Assembly: GCA_016794035.1 (NCBI GenBank) | Contig: JAEUHS010000011.1 | Coordinates: forward strand, 1 to 64,000 | Length of the DNA stretch: 64,000 nt | Reading direction: 5' to 3' | From: Planctomycetota bacterium | GTDB taxonomy: Bacteria > Planctomycetota > UBA1135 > UBA2386 | Shown here: positions 37,173 to 44,807 of the stretch, in pieces | Numbering within the stretch: position 1 is the first letter of the stretch | Layout: each line of letters starts with the position of its first letter | Program-made: the position numbers and the translations under genes | The notes under the pieces: generated by a model | What the model was told of the DNA's origin: nothing | The model's input: only the letters and a program-made list of their open reading frames with translations | Databases searched by the model: none

Positions 37173-38963
37173 GTGCTCCTCGACTACCGCATCGACGCCA
37201 GCCGCCCCGAGTTGCGCGAGCTCGCAGTGACCCTGGAGTTCGCACTGGCAGCCGGCCGCCCCGGCGGCGCCGGACAGTCGCTGTTCCTCGCCACGTGGAC
37301 ACCGGGTAGCTACCTGATCCGCGAGTATGCGCGGCACCTGGGGCCGGTGACGGCGTGCGATGCGGCAACCGGTGCGGCCCTGGCCTGCCGCAAGACCAGC
37401 AAGAACCGGTTCGAAGTCGCGACCGCCGTCACGACGCAGCGCATCCGGGTCCACTATCGCGTCTACGCTCATGAGCTGACCGTGCGAACGGCGGACGTGA
37501 CCGCGGAACACGCTTTCTGGAACCACGCCTGCACGCTGCTGTGGCCGGTCGGCGAACCCGAGCGACCGGCCCGACTTCGCATCGAGCATCCGGCGCACTG
37601 GCAGCTGGCGTGCAGCCTCCCGGTCGTGGCCGATGCGACGGACACGGCGGGCACCGGCAACCGCGCGCAGACGGCCACGACGACGCTGCAAGCCGACGAC
37701 CTGGATCGTGCGCTCGATGCACCGTGCCTGCTCGGCACCTTGGTACGCCGGGAGTGGGACGTCGATGGCGTGCCGCACGCGATCGTGTTCGACGGACTCG
37801 CGGGCGTGCAGCCGCCAGCGACGCTGGGCGACGACCTGCGTCGCATCGTGACCAGCGCCCGCGCCGTGTTCGACGGTCCGCTGCCGTATGCGAGCTACGT
37901 GTTCCTGTGCTTGTGCAGCGCCGATGGCCACGGCGGGCTCGAACACGCCGACTCGAGCACGCTGCTCGTCTCGCGCACCGCGTTCGCGAGCGACAAGGGC
38001 TACCGCGAGTTCCTCGGCCTCGCCGCGCACGAACTGTTCCATGCCTGGAACGTGAAGCGCATGCGGCCGGAGGAGTTCTGGCGCTACGACTACGAGCACG
38101 AGAACCACACCGAGCTGCTGTGGCTGATCGAAGGGTGGACCGCCTACTACGACGACCTGATCTGCCGCCGCGCGGGGCTGTTGCGGCGCGAGGACTACCT
38201 GGCGCTGCTGGCCAAGAACATCGACACCCTGCGGGCGACGCCGGGCCGGTTCCAACTCAGTCTCGGCGCCTCGAGCTTCGATGCCTGGATCCGGCTCTAC
38301 CGGCCCGACGAGAACACCCGCAACTCGTCGCAGAACTACTACCTGAACGGTTCCCTGGCCGCCCTGTGCCTCGATCTGCTCCTGCGCGGCGGTTCGGCCG
38401 GAATCGGTCTCGACGAGGTCGTGCGACGGCTCTACCGGCGCAGCCATGACCAGGGTCGCGGCTACACGCGCGCCGACGTCGACGCGGTGCTGCTCGAGGT
38501 GGGCGGCCCGGACGCCGTGCGGCGGCTCGCCGAACTGGTGGACGGTCCGCTCGATCCGGACTTCGGTGCGGCCCTGGCCGCGGTGGGAATCCGTCTGGTC
38601 GACAAGGAACGCGAACGCCCGCAGCTCGGCGTGACCTTCGCCCCCGGTGGCACGACGATCGCGGCGGTCGAGGCTGGCTCGCCGGCCTACGAGGCCGCAC
38701 TGGCCCCGGGCGACGAGGTGCTCGCCATCGAACAGTTGCGCGTCGATGCGGGGCGTTGGCAGGAGGTCTGGAAGACGGTCGCGCACGTCGACACGCCGGT
38801 CGAGATCCTGGTCGCCCGCCGCGGCGTGATCACCCGGTGCACGGCGCGGCCGCAGCGCGGGCGCGGCAACGCGTCGCTCGAGTTGGACCCCGACGCGACG
38901 CCGGAGCAACGACGGGCGCGCGACGCGTGGCTGGATCCACACGGCTACGACGCCGCCCCCTGA
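37173..38963 (+). CDS. M61-family glycyl aminopeptidase with PDZ domain
   Basis: The 596-residue protein matches the M61 metallopeptidases. An N-terminal beta domain contains TWTPGSYLIREYARH. The zinc site HELFHAWN has His286, Glu287 and His290, with the third ligand Glu near 319 (LLWLIEGWTAYYDD). A C-terminal PDZ domain follows (QLGVTFAPGGTTIAAVEAGS, ALAPGDEVLAIEQLRVD). M61 enzymes remove N-terminal Gly or Ala residues. No signal peptide is visible, suggesting a cytoplasmic form. GTG 37173 gives a complete N-terminal domain. Confidence 0.88.
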   Translation: MLLDYRIDASRPELRELAVTLEFALAAGRPGGAGQSLFLATWTPGSYLIREYARHLGPVTACDAATGAALACRKTSKNRFEVATAVTTQRIRVHYRVYAHELTVRTADVTAEHAFWNHACTLLWPVGEPERPARLRIEHPAHWQLACSLPVVADATDTAGTGNRAQTATTTLQADDLDRALDAPCLLGTLVRREWDVDGVPHAIVFDGLAGVQPPATLGDDLRRIVTSARAVFDGPLPYASYVFLCLCSADGHGGLEHADSSTLLVSRTAFASDKGYREFLGLAAHELFHAWNVKRMRPEEFWRYDYEHENHTELLWLIEGWTAYYDDLICRRAGLLRREDYLALLAKNIDTLRATPGRFQLSLGASSFDAWIRLYRPDENTRNSSQNYYLNGSLAALCLDLLLRGGSAGIGLDEVVRRLYRRSHDQGRGYTRADVDAVLLEVGGPDAVRRLAELVDGPLDPDFGAALAAVGIRLVDKERERPQLGVTFAPGGTTIAAVEAGSPAYEAALAPGDEVLAIEQLRVDAGRWQEVWKTVAHVDTPVEILVARRGVITRCTARPQRGRGNASLELDPDATPEQRRARDAWLDPHGYDAAP

Positions 38964-38990
38964 CCGGCTGGTGCGCGAGGCGCGTCGCCG

Positions 38991-39230
38991 TCACAGGCGA
39001 CCATGCGACCCGTCGCAGAACGGCGGGTTGCCGGTGGAGCCGCACGCGCACCAGACCACCGTGGTCGGCTTGTCGAGCACGATCTTCACCGGCGACACGT
39101 CGGACCCGCGATGGGTCCCGTCGCAGTACGGGTAGGTGGCACTGCCGCCACATCGGCACCACGCATGCTTGCCAGCGGCGCAGTCGTCGACGAACGGCCC
39201 GCGCTGTTTTCGCCCCGGTGGAGTCCGCAT
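38991..39230 (-). CDS. CDGSH iron-sulfur domain protein
   Basis: The 79-residue protein has two CDGSH motifs: CRCGGSATYPYCDGTH and CACGSTGNPPFCDGSH. Each provides the three Cys and one His that bind a 2Fe-2S cluster, as in mitoNEET-like proteins involved in redox or iron-sulfur trafficking. ATG 39230 is 22 bp after the lexA stop on the same strand, so it may be co-transcribed with lexA and come under SOS control. It converges on the M61 peptidase. Confidence 0.88.
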   Translation of the reverse strand: MRTPPGRKQRGPFVDDCAAGKHAWCRCGGSATYPYCDGTHRGSDVSPVKIVLDKPTTVVWCACGSTGNPPFCDGSHGRL

Positions 39231-39252
39231 GACGAGCCGACGCCTCGGACGG

Positions 39253-39876
39253 TCAACGGAAACGGCGGATGACGCCGCGCACGACGCCGCGTACCTGGAC
39301 CCGCGTCGTGTAGATCGGCTCCATGCTCGAGTTCGCCGGTTGCAGCCGGATGCTGCCGTTGCGTTCCCGGTAGAAGCGCTTGAGCGTCGCCTCTTCGCCA
39401 TCGAGGATCGCCACCACGATGTCGCCGTCGTTGGCGACCTCACGCCGTTCGACCACGACCAGGTCGCCGTCGTCGATGTGGTCTTCGATCATCGACTTGC
39501 CGCGGACCTTGAGCAGGTAGATGCGATCGCCGGTCGGCACCAGTTCGGTCAGGCTCATGTCCTGCCGCTCCTCCAGCGCCTCGATCGGGCGACCGGCCGC
39601 GATCATGCCCACGAGCGGCACCGTCGGCACCGCACCCGAGGCGAGGTCGTCACTGGCATCGGGGTCGTGCAGGATGGCGACCGCGCGCGCCTTGGCCCGA
39701 TCGCGATGGATCGCGCCCTTGCGGGTCAGTTGGTTGAGGTGTTCGTGGATCGTGATCTTGCTGACCCCGAGCGCCTGTGCCGCCTCGTCGAGAGTCGGGG
39801 CAATCCCCTTGTCGCGCCGGTAGTCGCGGAAGTAACGCAACACACGAATCTGCTTCTCCGTAAGCATCAGCTTCAT
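39253..39876 (-). CDS. lexA: SOS repressor LexA
   Basis: The 207-residue protein has an N-terminal winged helix (ALGVSKITIHEHLNQLTRKG). The C-terminal S24 peptidase domain has the self-cleavage site Ala94-Gly95 (GMIAAGRPIEA), catalytic Ser128 (VRGKSMIED) and Lys166 (EEATLKRFYR). LexA represses DNA-damage genes until RecA triggers self-cleavage. An exact CGAAC-N4-GTTCG palindrome lies upstream of the preceding small gene, so lexA is probably autoregulated through that promoter. A small inverted repeat covers its ribosome-binding site. ATG 39876. Confidence 0.93.
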   Translation of the reverse strand: MKLMLTEKQIRVLRYFRDYRRDKGIAPTLDEAAQALGVSKITIHEHLNQLTRKGAIHRDRAKARAVAILHDPDASDDLASGAVPTVPLVGMIAAGRPIEALEERQDMSLTELVPTGDRIYLLKVRGKSMIEDHIDDGDLVVVERREVANDGDIVVAILDGEEATLKRFYRERNGSIRLQPANSSMEPIYTTRVQVRGVVRGVIRRFR

Positions 39877-39881
39877 CGGTA

Positions 39882-39897
39882 GAACCCTCCCAGGTTC
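39882..39897 (-). promoter_or_regulatory. Hairpin over the lexA ribosome-binding site
   Basis: On the - strand GAACC (39897-39893) and GGTTC (39886-39882) are complementary around TGGGAG. The purine-rich GGGAGGG inside this hairpin is the only good ribosome-binding site before the lexA ATG, spaced 8 bases. If folded, the hairpin would mask it and lower lexA translation. The half-sites also resemble LexA operator arms, but the spacing differs from the box at 40254. Confidence 0.4.
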
Positions 39898-40000
39898 GTT
39901 CGGTCGCGATGTTCGACGACTGTTCGCGTCGCCGTCCACCACGTTCGGGTGTGACTTCGGGGTCGACCAGCATCGGCTGCCGAGACACGTGCTGGCAGGT

Positions 40001-40252
40001 TCATGCCAGCAGCGCCAGCAGCAGGAACATGGCCAGCATGATACAGGCGCCTGCCACCTCGACAGCATGCTCGATTCGCTTTCGTCCAAAGGACTTGCCC
40101 CCGAACGTCTCCCGCTGCGGCCGGTGTCCGGCGAACGCTGGCGCGGCGGCGACCGCCAGCGGACGCCGGCGATGGGCGGCGGCGGCGCGATCGCGGCAGC
40201 CGCGGTGGGAGGAGAGGGAGGTCGGGAGAGCGGTACGGGAGACGAACTTCAT
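40001..40252 (-). CDS. SOS-controlled small tail-anchored membrane protein
   Basis: The 83-residue product is not a family I recognise. The first ~60 residues are basic and Ala-rich; the C-terminus is a single hydrophobic helix (AVEVAGACIMLAMFLLLALL), predicting a tail-anchored inner-membrane protein. ATG 40252 lies 1 base after the palindrome CGAACCTCGGTTCG (40254-40267), and a consensus-like promoter lies just upstream. lexA follows 124 bp downstream on the same strand. Small SOS-induced membrane proteins in other bacteria (SidA, YneA) block cell division. That role is possible here but unproven. The frame could also be chance in GC-rich DNA. Confidence 0.5.
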   Translation of the reverse strand: MKFVSRTALPTSLSSHRGCRDRAAAAHRRRPLAVAAAPAFAGHRPQRETFGGKSFGRKRIEHAVEVAGACIMLAMFLLLALLA

Positions 40253-40253
40253 G

Positions 40254-40267
40254 CGAACCTCGGTTCG
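40254..40267. promoter_or_regulatory. LexA operator (SOS box, CGAAC-N4-GTTCG type)
   Basis: CGAACCTCGGTTCG has 6-bp complementary arms around TC and fits the Gram-positive SOS consensus CGAAC-N4-GTTCG exactly. On the - strand it lies about 10-23 bases past the likely transcription start and ends 1 base before the ATG at 40252. Its GAGG could double as ribosome-binding site. A further half-site (GGTTCG at 40273-40278) lies close by. Confidence 0.7.
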
Positions 40268-40282
40268 TTGCAGGTTCGCCGC

Positions 40283-40310
40283 ACGTTAGCACTTTGTTTG
40301 GTCCTGTCAA
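40283..40310 (-). promoter_or_regulatory. Sigma-70-type promoter for the SOS/lexA unit
   Basis: On the - strand TTGACA (40310-40305) is a perfect -35 element. After 16 bases TAACGT (40288-40283) follows, preceded by TG one base upstream (TGCTAACGT), an extended -10 pattern. Transcription would start near 40276, so the SOS box is just downstream, well placed for repression. The local AT content is higher than in flanking DNA. Confidence 0.6.
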
Positions 40311-40458
40311 CTGCTGGTCGGGATTCCGTGCCCGGGCGCCTCGGCGGGCTGCGGCGGGGCAAACGGTAGTAGACCGAAATCCCACCTGGGCGGCCGCAGT
40401 TGACCCGCACATCATGCACGGGCCCCCCTCCCCCAGGCACGCCCCTCGAACCCACCGG

Positions 40459-41007
40459 ATGCAACGACCCACCGATACCCTGCGCGGGGATCATGCGATC
40501 ACGTCGCGGGGCATCGAGGTGCTGCGCGCCATCGCCACCCACGTGCGCGGTGGCGGTGAGTTCCCGACCGAGGATGCCGCGACCCTGCTGCGGTTCCTGC
40601 GCGAGTTCCTGCTCGCCGTGCACCTGCGCAAGGAGAGCGAAGTTCTCTGCCCGGCGGTGGCGATGGGTGGCGACGAGCGCGCGGCGGCCCTGGTCGGCGA
40701 TCTCGTGCGCATGCACGAAGAAGTCGGGGAACTGCTGCACACGCTGGTGCTGTTCTGGGAACCGGTCGGCGAGCTGACTACCGACGAACAGCAGGGCTTC
40801 GCGGACACGGCGACGACGTTCGCGTCGCTGGTCGCGCGCATGCAGGGCATCGAGGAGGAGCGCCTGTTCCCGGCCTGCGACGCCACGGTGCCGGCCGACG
40901 ATCAGCTGAGCTGGAACGAGCAGTTCGCGCAGTTCGATCGCGACCCGGCGGCCATCGCCGCCTGGCGCGCCCGGCTCGACGTCCTGGCCGCGCGCTGGCT
41001 GGCCTGA
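40459..41007 (+). CDS. Hemerythrin-domain protein
   Basis: The 182-residue protein is a four-helix bundle with hemerythrin HHE-type iron ligands: RGDHAITSRGIEVLR, LLAVHLRKESEVLCPA, MHEEVGELLHTLV and EEERLFPACD. These di-iron proteins sense or handle oxygen, iron or nitric oxide in bacteria. ATG 40459 begins MQRPTDTLRGDH, with the first ligand helix directly after. It is divergent from the lexA unit. A stand-alone hemerythrin is usually cytoplasmic. Confidence 0.8.
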   Translation: MQRPTDTLRGDHAITSRGIEVLRAIATHVRGGGEFPTEDAATLLRFLREFLLAVHLRKESEVLCPAVAMGGDERAAALVGDLVRMHEEVGELLHTLVLFWEPVGELTTDEQQGFADTATTFASLVARMQGIEEERLFPACDATVPADDQLSWNEQFAQFDRDPAAIAAWRARLDVLAARWLA

Positions 41008-41113
41008 AGCCAGGCCTTGTGCCGCAGGGGCGAGGCCGCAGAATGGCGGGTGGTGGCACCGCCGCAACGGTCGACGAGCCGGTCAGCTCGCGCGGCACGT
41101 GGAACCCTCGCCG

Positions 41114-41809
41114 ATGATCCTGCAACTCACTCGTCCGCTCGTCTTCCTCGACTTCGAATCCACCGGTCTCGACACGGCGAGCGATCGCATCATCGAGCTC
41201 GCGTTCGTCCGCCTGCTGCCCGACGGCACGCGGGAATCGCTGGTGCGGCCGGTCAACCCGGGCGTGGCGGCGATGAGCAAGGGCGCGACCAGGGTCACCG
41301 GCATCCACACCAGCGACGCCTGCGGCCTGTTCGGCGACGGCGGCAAGAAGCCCGCGCAGCCGCTGCGCAAGCTCGGTCCCGAACTGCTCGCCTTCCTGGG
41401 CGACAGCGACCTCGCCGGCTTCAACCAGATCGCCTACGACATCCCGCTGTGGCTGGCCGAGTGCCGCCGGCACGGCATCGACTTCGACCTCGCGGGCCGG
41501 CGCCAGGTCGACGTGAAGGTGCTGTTCAACGTCTGCGAGAAGACCTGGGACCGGTTCCTGATGGGGCCGCGCAACCTGAGCGCCGCGGTGCGCCACTACT
41601 GCGGCCGCGAACTCGAAGGAGCGCACTCCGCCGAGGCGGACACGCACGCGACCGTCGACGTGCTGCTGGCGCAGCTGCGGCGGCACCCCGAGCTGCCGCG
41701 CGACGTCGCCGGCCTCAGCGAGTTCTGCCTGCGCAACAGCGAGCGCAATCGCGACGAGGACCCGGCGCCGATTCCGCCGAGCGGCGCCTCGCGCAGCACG
41801 TCGGCATGA
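41114..41809 (+). CDS. DnaQ-like 3'-5' exonuclease
   Basis: The 231-residue protein belongs to the DEDDh exonuclease family (DNA polymerase III epsilon-like). Motif I is VFLDFESTGLD, motif II FNQIAYDIPLW, and motif III AHSAEADTHATVDVLL with the catalytic His and last Asp. Such enzymes degrade single-stranded DNA or RNA ends or proofread. No polymerase domain is attached. ATG 41114 was chosen over GTG 41099. Its stop overlaps the thioesterase start (ATGA). Confidence 0.85.
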   Translation: MILQLTRPLVFLDFESTGLDTASDRIIELAFVRLLPDGTRESLVRPVNPGVAAMSKGATRVTGIHTSDACGLFGDGGKKPAQPLRKLGPELLAFLGDSDLAGFNQIAYDIPLWLAECRRHGIDFDLAGRRQVDVKVLFNVCEKTWDRFLMGPRNLSAAVRHYCGRELEGAHSAEADTHATVDVLLAQLRRHPELPRDVAGLSEFCLRNSERNRDEDPAPIPPSGASRSTSA

Positions 41810-42246
41810 CGTTCCGCACCCGGCTGCGCTACCGCTTCGGCGACATCGACGACGCCGGGATCGCCTACTACCCGAAGCTGCTGCACTACTTCCACTGCGC
41901 CTTCGAGGACTGGTGGAGCGATGGCCTCGGCCGGCCCTACCCGAAGCTGCTGCACGACGACAAGCTCGGGCTGCCGGCGGTGAAGCTCGAGGCGGAGTTC
42001 TTCGCGCCGGTGCGCTACGGCGACGAGCCGCACGTGCACCTCGGCGTGCTGCGCATCGGCGACTCGTCGGTCGAGTTCGGCTTCTGGATGACGCGCGACG
42101 ACGACAGCAAGCCGCTGTGCCGCGCGCGTGTGGTGACGGCGACGGTCGACATGGTCTCGCTGCAGAAGTGCCGGCTGCCGGACGTCTGGCGGCAACGCTT
42201 CCAGGAGTTCGCGCTGCGGGAGGAGGACTTCCCGCGCGGGCGCTGA
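41806..42246 (+). CDS. Hotdog-fold acyl-CoA thioesterase (4HBT-like)
   Basis: The 146-residue protein has the YbgC/4-hydroxybenzoyl-CoA thioesterase pattern. RYRFGDIDDAGIAYYPKLLH carries the Asp of the D-x-x-G motif; FEDWWSDGLG and VKLEAEFFAPVRYGDEPHVH follow. It probably hydrolyses a short or aromatic acyl-CoA. The usual D-x-D-x-x-G-H-V is altered to D-I-D-D-A-G-I-A, so the substrate is uncertain. Its ATG overlaps the exonuclease stop, and the protease gene starts 1 base after its stop. Confidence 0.82.
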   Translation: MTFRTRLRYRFGDIDDAGIAYYPKLLHYFHCAFEDWWSDGLGRPYPKLLHDDKLGLPAVKLEAEFFAPVRYGDEPHVHLGVLRIGDSSVEFGFWMTRDDDSKPLCRARVVTATVDMVSLQKCRLPDVWRQRFQEFALREEDFPRGR

Positions 42247-42247
42247 C

Positions 42248-43027
42248 ATGTCGGCCGAACCAGCGACACCGGCGGCCCGCGACCGCCGCTGGATCGTGGC
42301 GGTGGCCGGCATGCTCGCGGTGTTGGTGTTCGCACGGCTGCGCAGCGAGGTCCCGCTCTACGTCGAACTTCACCGCTGGCTCGATGCCCGCGACGTGCCG
42401 GCGAGCCTGCGCCACCTCGACGGCTCGCTGCTGATCGCGGGCGCCGCCCTGTTCGCCGCCCGCCTCGCCTGGGGCCGCGGCGGAGCCTGTCGCGGGCTCG
42501 GCCTTCGCGCCCCGTTGCCGGTGGCCCTGTGGTTCGCCCTGGTGTCCGGCCTGCCGATGCTGCTGCAGGCGATGCTGGCCAGCGACGGCGTGCGTTGGGA
42601 TTGGCAAGTCGTTCGCGGTGTGGTGCTGGCGCCCCTGGTCGAAGAGGCCTCCTTCCGCGCCGTGCTCGTCGGCATCACGGTCCGCCTCGGCGGCCGGAGG
42701 TTCTGGCCCACCGCGGTGCTCGCAGCCGCGCTGTTCGGCTCGATGCACGTGCCGTGGTCGGCGGCGTTCCACAGTGGACACCTCGGTATCCTGGCCGCGA
42801 CGATCGCTGGTGGCGTCTGGTACGCATGGATCCTGCGCGCCCACGACTGGAACCTGTGGACGACCATCCTGCTGCACGCGGTCATGAACGGCGCCTGGAT
42901 GGTGTTCGGCGCCGCGGACGACGCCGCTGGCGGCCTGTGGCCCAACGTCGGCCGCGGCTTGACGATCGTCGTCGGCACCGTGCTGACGATCCGCCGGTTG
43001 CGGCGCCGACGCGCAGCGGACGCCTAG
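42248..43027 (+). CDS. CPBP-family intramembrane metalloprotease
   Basis: The 259-residue membrane protein has the CAAX-protease/Rce1-like motifs: LVEEASFRAVLVG (E-E-x3-R), FGSMHVPW and LLHAVMNGAW. About seven hydrophobic segments are visible. Family members cleave within the membrane or mature small peptides. It is last in a co-translated run with the exonuclease and thioesterase. Its 3' end overlaps the stop of the convergent ABC ATPase gene by 4 bases. Confidence 0.85.
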   Translation: MSAEPATPAARDRRWIVAVAGMLAVLVFARLRSEVPLYVELHRWLDARDVPASLRHLDGSLLIAGAALFAARLAWGRGGACRGLGLRAPLPVALWFALVSGLPMLLQAMLASDGVRWDWQVVRGVVLAPLVEEASFRAVLVGITVRLGGRRFWPTAVLAAALFGSMHVPWSAAFHSGHLGILAATIAGGVWYAWILRAHDWNLWTTILLHAVMNGAWMVFGAADDAAGGLWPNVGRGLTIVVGTVLTIRRLRRRRAADA

Positions 43028-43785
43028 AGTCGGAACTCGCGCGGGAAGTACCCGGTCGGCGCAGCGGACTGCACGCCGAACACGGCGGCGACGTTCGCCG
43101 GCGAAAGCCCCGCCTCGGCGGGTGCGTCGGCGAACACCTTGCCCTCGTGCAGCAGCACGACGCGGCTGCAGTACGGCGCCAGCAGGTTGAGGTCGTGCGA
43201 GGCGATCAGCACGCCGCGGCCGGCGGCCGCCAGCTGCCGCAGCAGCACGGCGAGCCGCAGCGCGTGCTCCAGGTCGAGGTTGCTGGTCGGTTCGTCGAGC
43301 AGCAGCAGCGGCGCCTCGGTCGCCAGCGCGCGCGCGACCGAGATGCGCCGCAGTTCGCCGCCGGACAACGTCGTCACGCGGCGGTCGGCGAACGCGGCGG
43401 CGTCGACCGCGGCCAGCGCGCGTGCGACCGCAGCGAGGTCGTCGGGCTGCAGCGGTGCGCCGCGGCGGCGGTGCGGATGGCGGCCCATCGTCACCAGTTC
43501 GCGGCCGGTGAATTCGAACGCGTTCTCGGCCTCCTGCGGCACGAACGCCAGCTCGCGCGCGCGCGCCAGCCCGGGCCAGTCGTGCACCGAGCGCGCGTGC
43601 AGCTGCACCTCGCCGGCGTCGGGTCGCGTGGCGCCGATCAGCAACCGCATCAGGGTGCTCTTGCCGGCGCCGTTGCGCCCGGCGAGCAGCACGACCTCGC
43701 CGGGGTGCAACGCGAACGTGACGCCGTCGAGCACCTGGCGGTCACCGAGCCGCAGCCGCAGGTCGCGCGCGTGCAGGCCGTTCAC
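43024..43785 (-). CDS. FecE/BtuD-type ABC transporter ATPase
   Basis: The 253-residue protein has Walker A LLAGRNGAGKSTLMRLL, the signature TLSGGELRRISVARALA, Walker B LLLLDEPTSNLDLEHAL and the switch His in ASHDLNLL. It energises import by the adjacent FecCD-like permease. Such systems take up ferric siderophores, haem or vitamin B12. The GTG start (43785) overlaps the permease stop (GTGA), so the subunits are co-translated. This is the last gene of the long - strand run. Confidence 0.93.
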   Translation of the reverse strand: MNGLHARDLRLRLGDRQVLDGVTFALHPGEVVLLAGRNGAGKSTLMRLLIGATRPDAGEVQLHARSVHDWPGLARARELAFVPQEAENAFEFTGRELVTMGRHPHRRRGAPLQPDDLAAVARALAAVDAAAFADRRVTTLSGGELRRISVARALATEAPLLLLDEPTSNLDLEHALRLAVLLRQLAAAGRGVLIASHDLNLLAPYCSRVVLLHEGKVFADAPAEAGLSPANVAAVFGVQSAAPTGYFPREFRL

Positions 43786-44807
43786 AGCGCCTCGCCGCGG
43801 CGGTGCCGCGCCAGCAGGAACAGGAAGTAGGGCGCGCCGAGGATCGCGGTGACGACGCCGAGCCGCAGGTTCGCGTCGGGGGGCGCCAGCCGGCAGACGA
43901 GGTCGCTGCCGACCAGCAGCAGCGCGCCGAGCAGCGCCGAGACCGGCAGCAGCGCCGCGTGGGCCGGCCCGACCAGCAGGCGCGCGAGGTGCGGCACGAC
44001 GAGGCCGACGAACGCGATGCCGCCGGTGTTCGACACGGTCGTGGCGGTCAGGCCACACGCCAGCCACAGCAGCACGCGGCGCGTGCGCTGGGCATCGAGG
44101 CCGAGGCTGTGGGCGCTGTCGTCGCGCAGCGTCAGCAGGTCGAGCTGTCGCACCTTCGGCACCACGAATGCCGCGAACAGCAGGAAGCCGCCGGCCGTGA
44201 TCGACGCGTGTTCCCACGTCCGCCCCTCGAGCCCACCCATCAGCCAGAACAGCACCTGTGAACTCGCCGAGTAGTTGCTGAACGTGAACGTGACCACGAA
44301 CGCGGTCAGCGCGCCGACCAGGGTGTTGAGCGCGACGCCGGCGAGCAGCAGACCGGCCACCGAGAAGCGCCCGTGCGCTCCGGCCAGCACGAACACCAGG
44401 CTGGTCACGGCCACCGCGCCGAGCAGCGACAGCGCCGGCACGACGATCACGGCCAGCGCCGCGAGGTGAAACACGATCGCCAGCGCGCCGCCGAACGCCG
44501 CGCCCGCCGCGGTGCCGACCAGGTCGGGCGACGCGAGCGGGTTGCGGAAGCACGCCTGCATCACCGCGCCGGCGATCGCCAGCGCGGCGCCGGCGAACGC
44601 CGCGACCAGCAGGCGCGGCAGCCGGATGTCGGTGAACACGAACCGGTCCAGCACGGCGTCGGCGTCGGTCGCCGAGAACCCGTGGGCGACGAGTCGCAGC
44701 AGTTCGGCAAGGCCCGGCCCTTCGCGAGCGAGCACCAGGTAGAGCAGCGCCGTGGCGGGCAACGCCAGCGACAGCAGCACCACGAGCGGGCGACGGCGCG
44801 GCGTCAT
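43782..44807 (-). CDS. FecCD/BtuC-family ABC permease
   Basis: The 341-residue protein has about ten membrane helices and the family hallmarks RLPRLLVAAFAGAALAIAGA, QACFRNPLASPDLVGTAAGA, and TVSNTGGIAFVGLVVPHLAR followed by LLV near the coupling helix. It forms the channel of a siderophore/cobalamin-type importer, probably as a homodimer. ATG 44807 overlaps the stop of the binding-protein gene (ATGA); its own stop overlaps the ATPase gene. All three import genes are thus translationally linked. Confidence 0.93.
   Translation of the reverse strand: MTPRRRPLVVLLSLALPATALLYLVLAREGPGLAELLRLVAHGFSATDADAVLDRFVFTDIRLPRLLVAAFAGAALAIAGAVMQACFRNPLASPDLVGTAAGAAFGGALAIVFHLAALAVIVVPALSLLGAVAVTSLVFVLAGAHGRFSVAGLLLAGVALNTLVGALTAFVVTFTFSNYSASSQVLFWLMGGLEGRTWEHASITAGGFLLFAAFVVPKVRQLDLLTLRDDSAHSLGLDAQRTRRVLLWLACGLTATTVSNTGGIAFVGLVVPHLARLLVGPAHAALLPVSALLGALLLVGSDLVCRLAPPDANLRLGVVTAILGAPYFLFLLARHRRGEAL

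Noticed and set aside
39253-40089. Longer lexA with an upstream ATG
   Set aside because: The extra 71 residues are Cys/Trp-rich without similarity to LexA. The ATG at 39876 has a good ribosome-binding site and the normal N-terminus.
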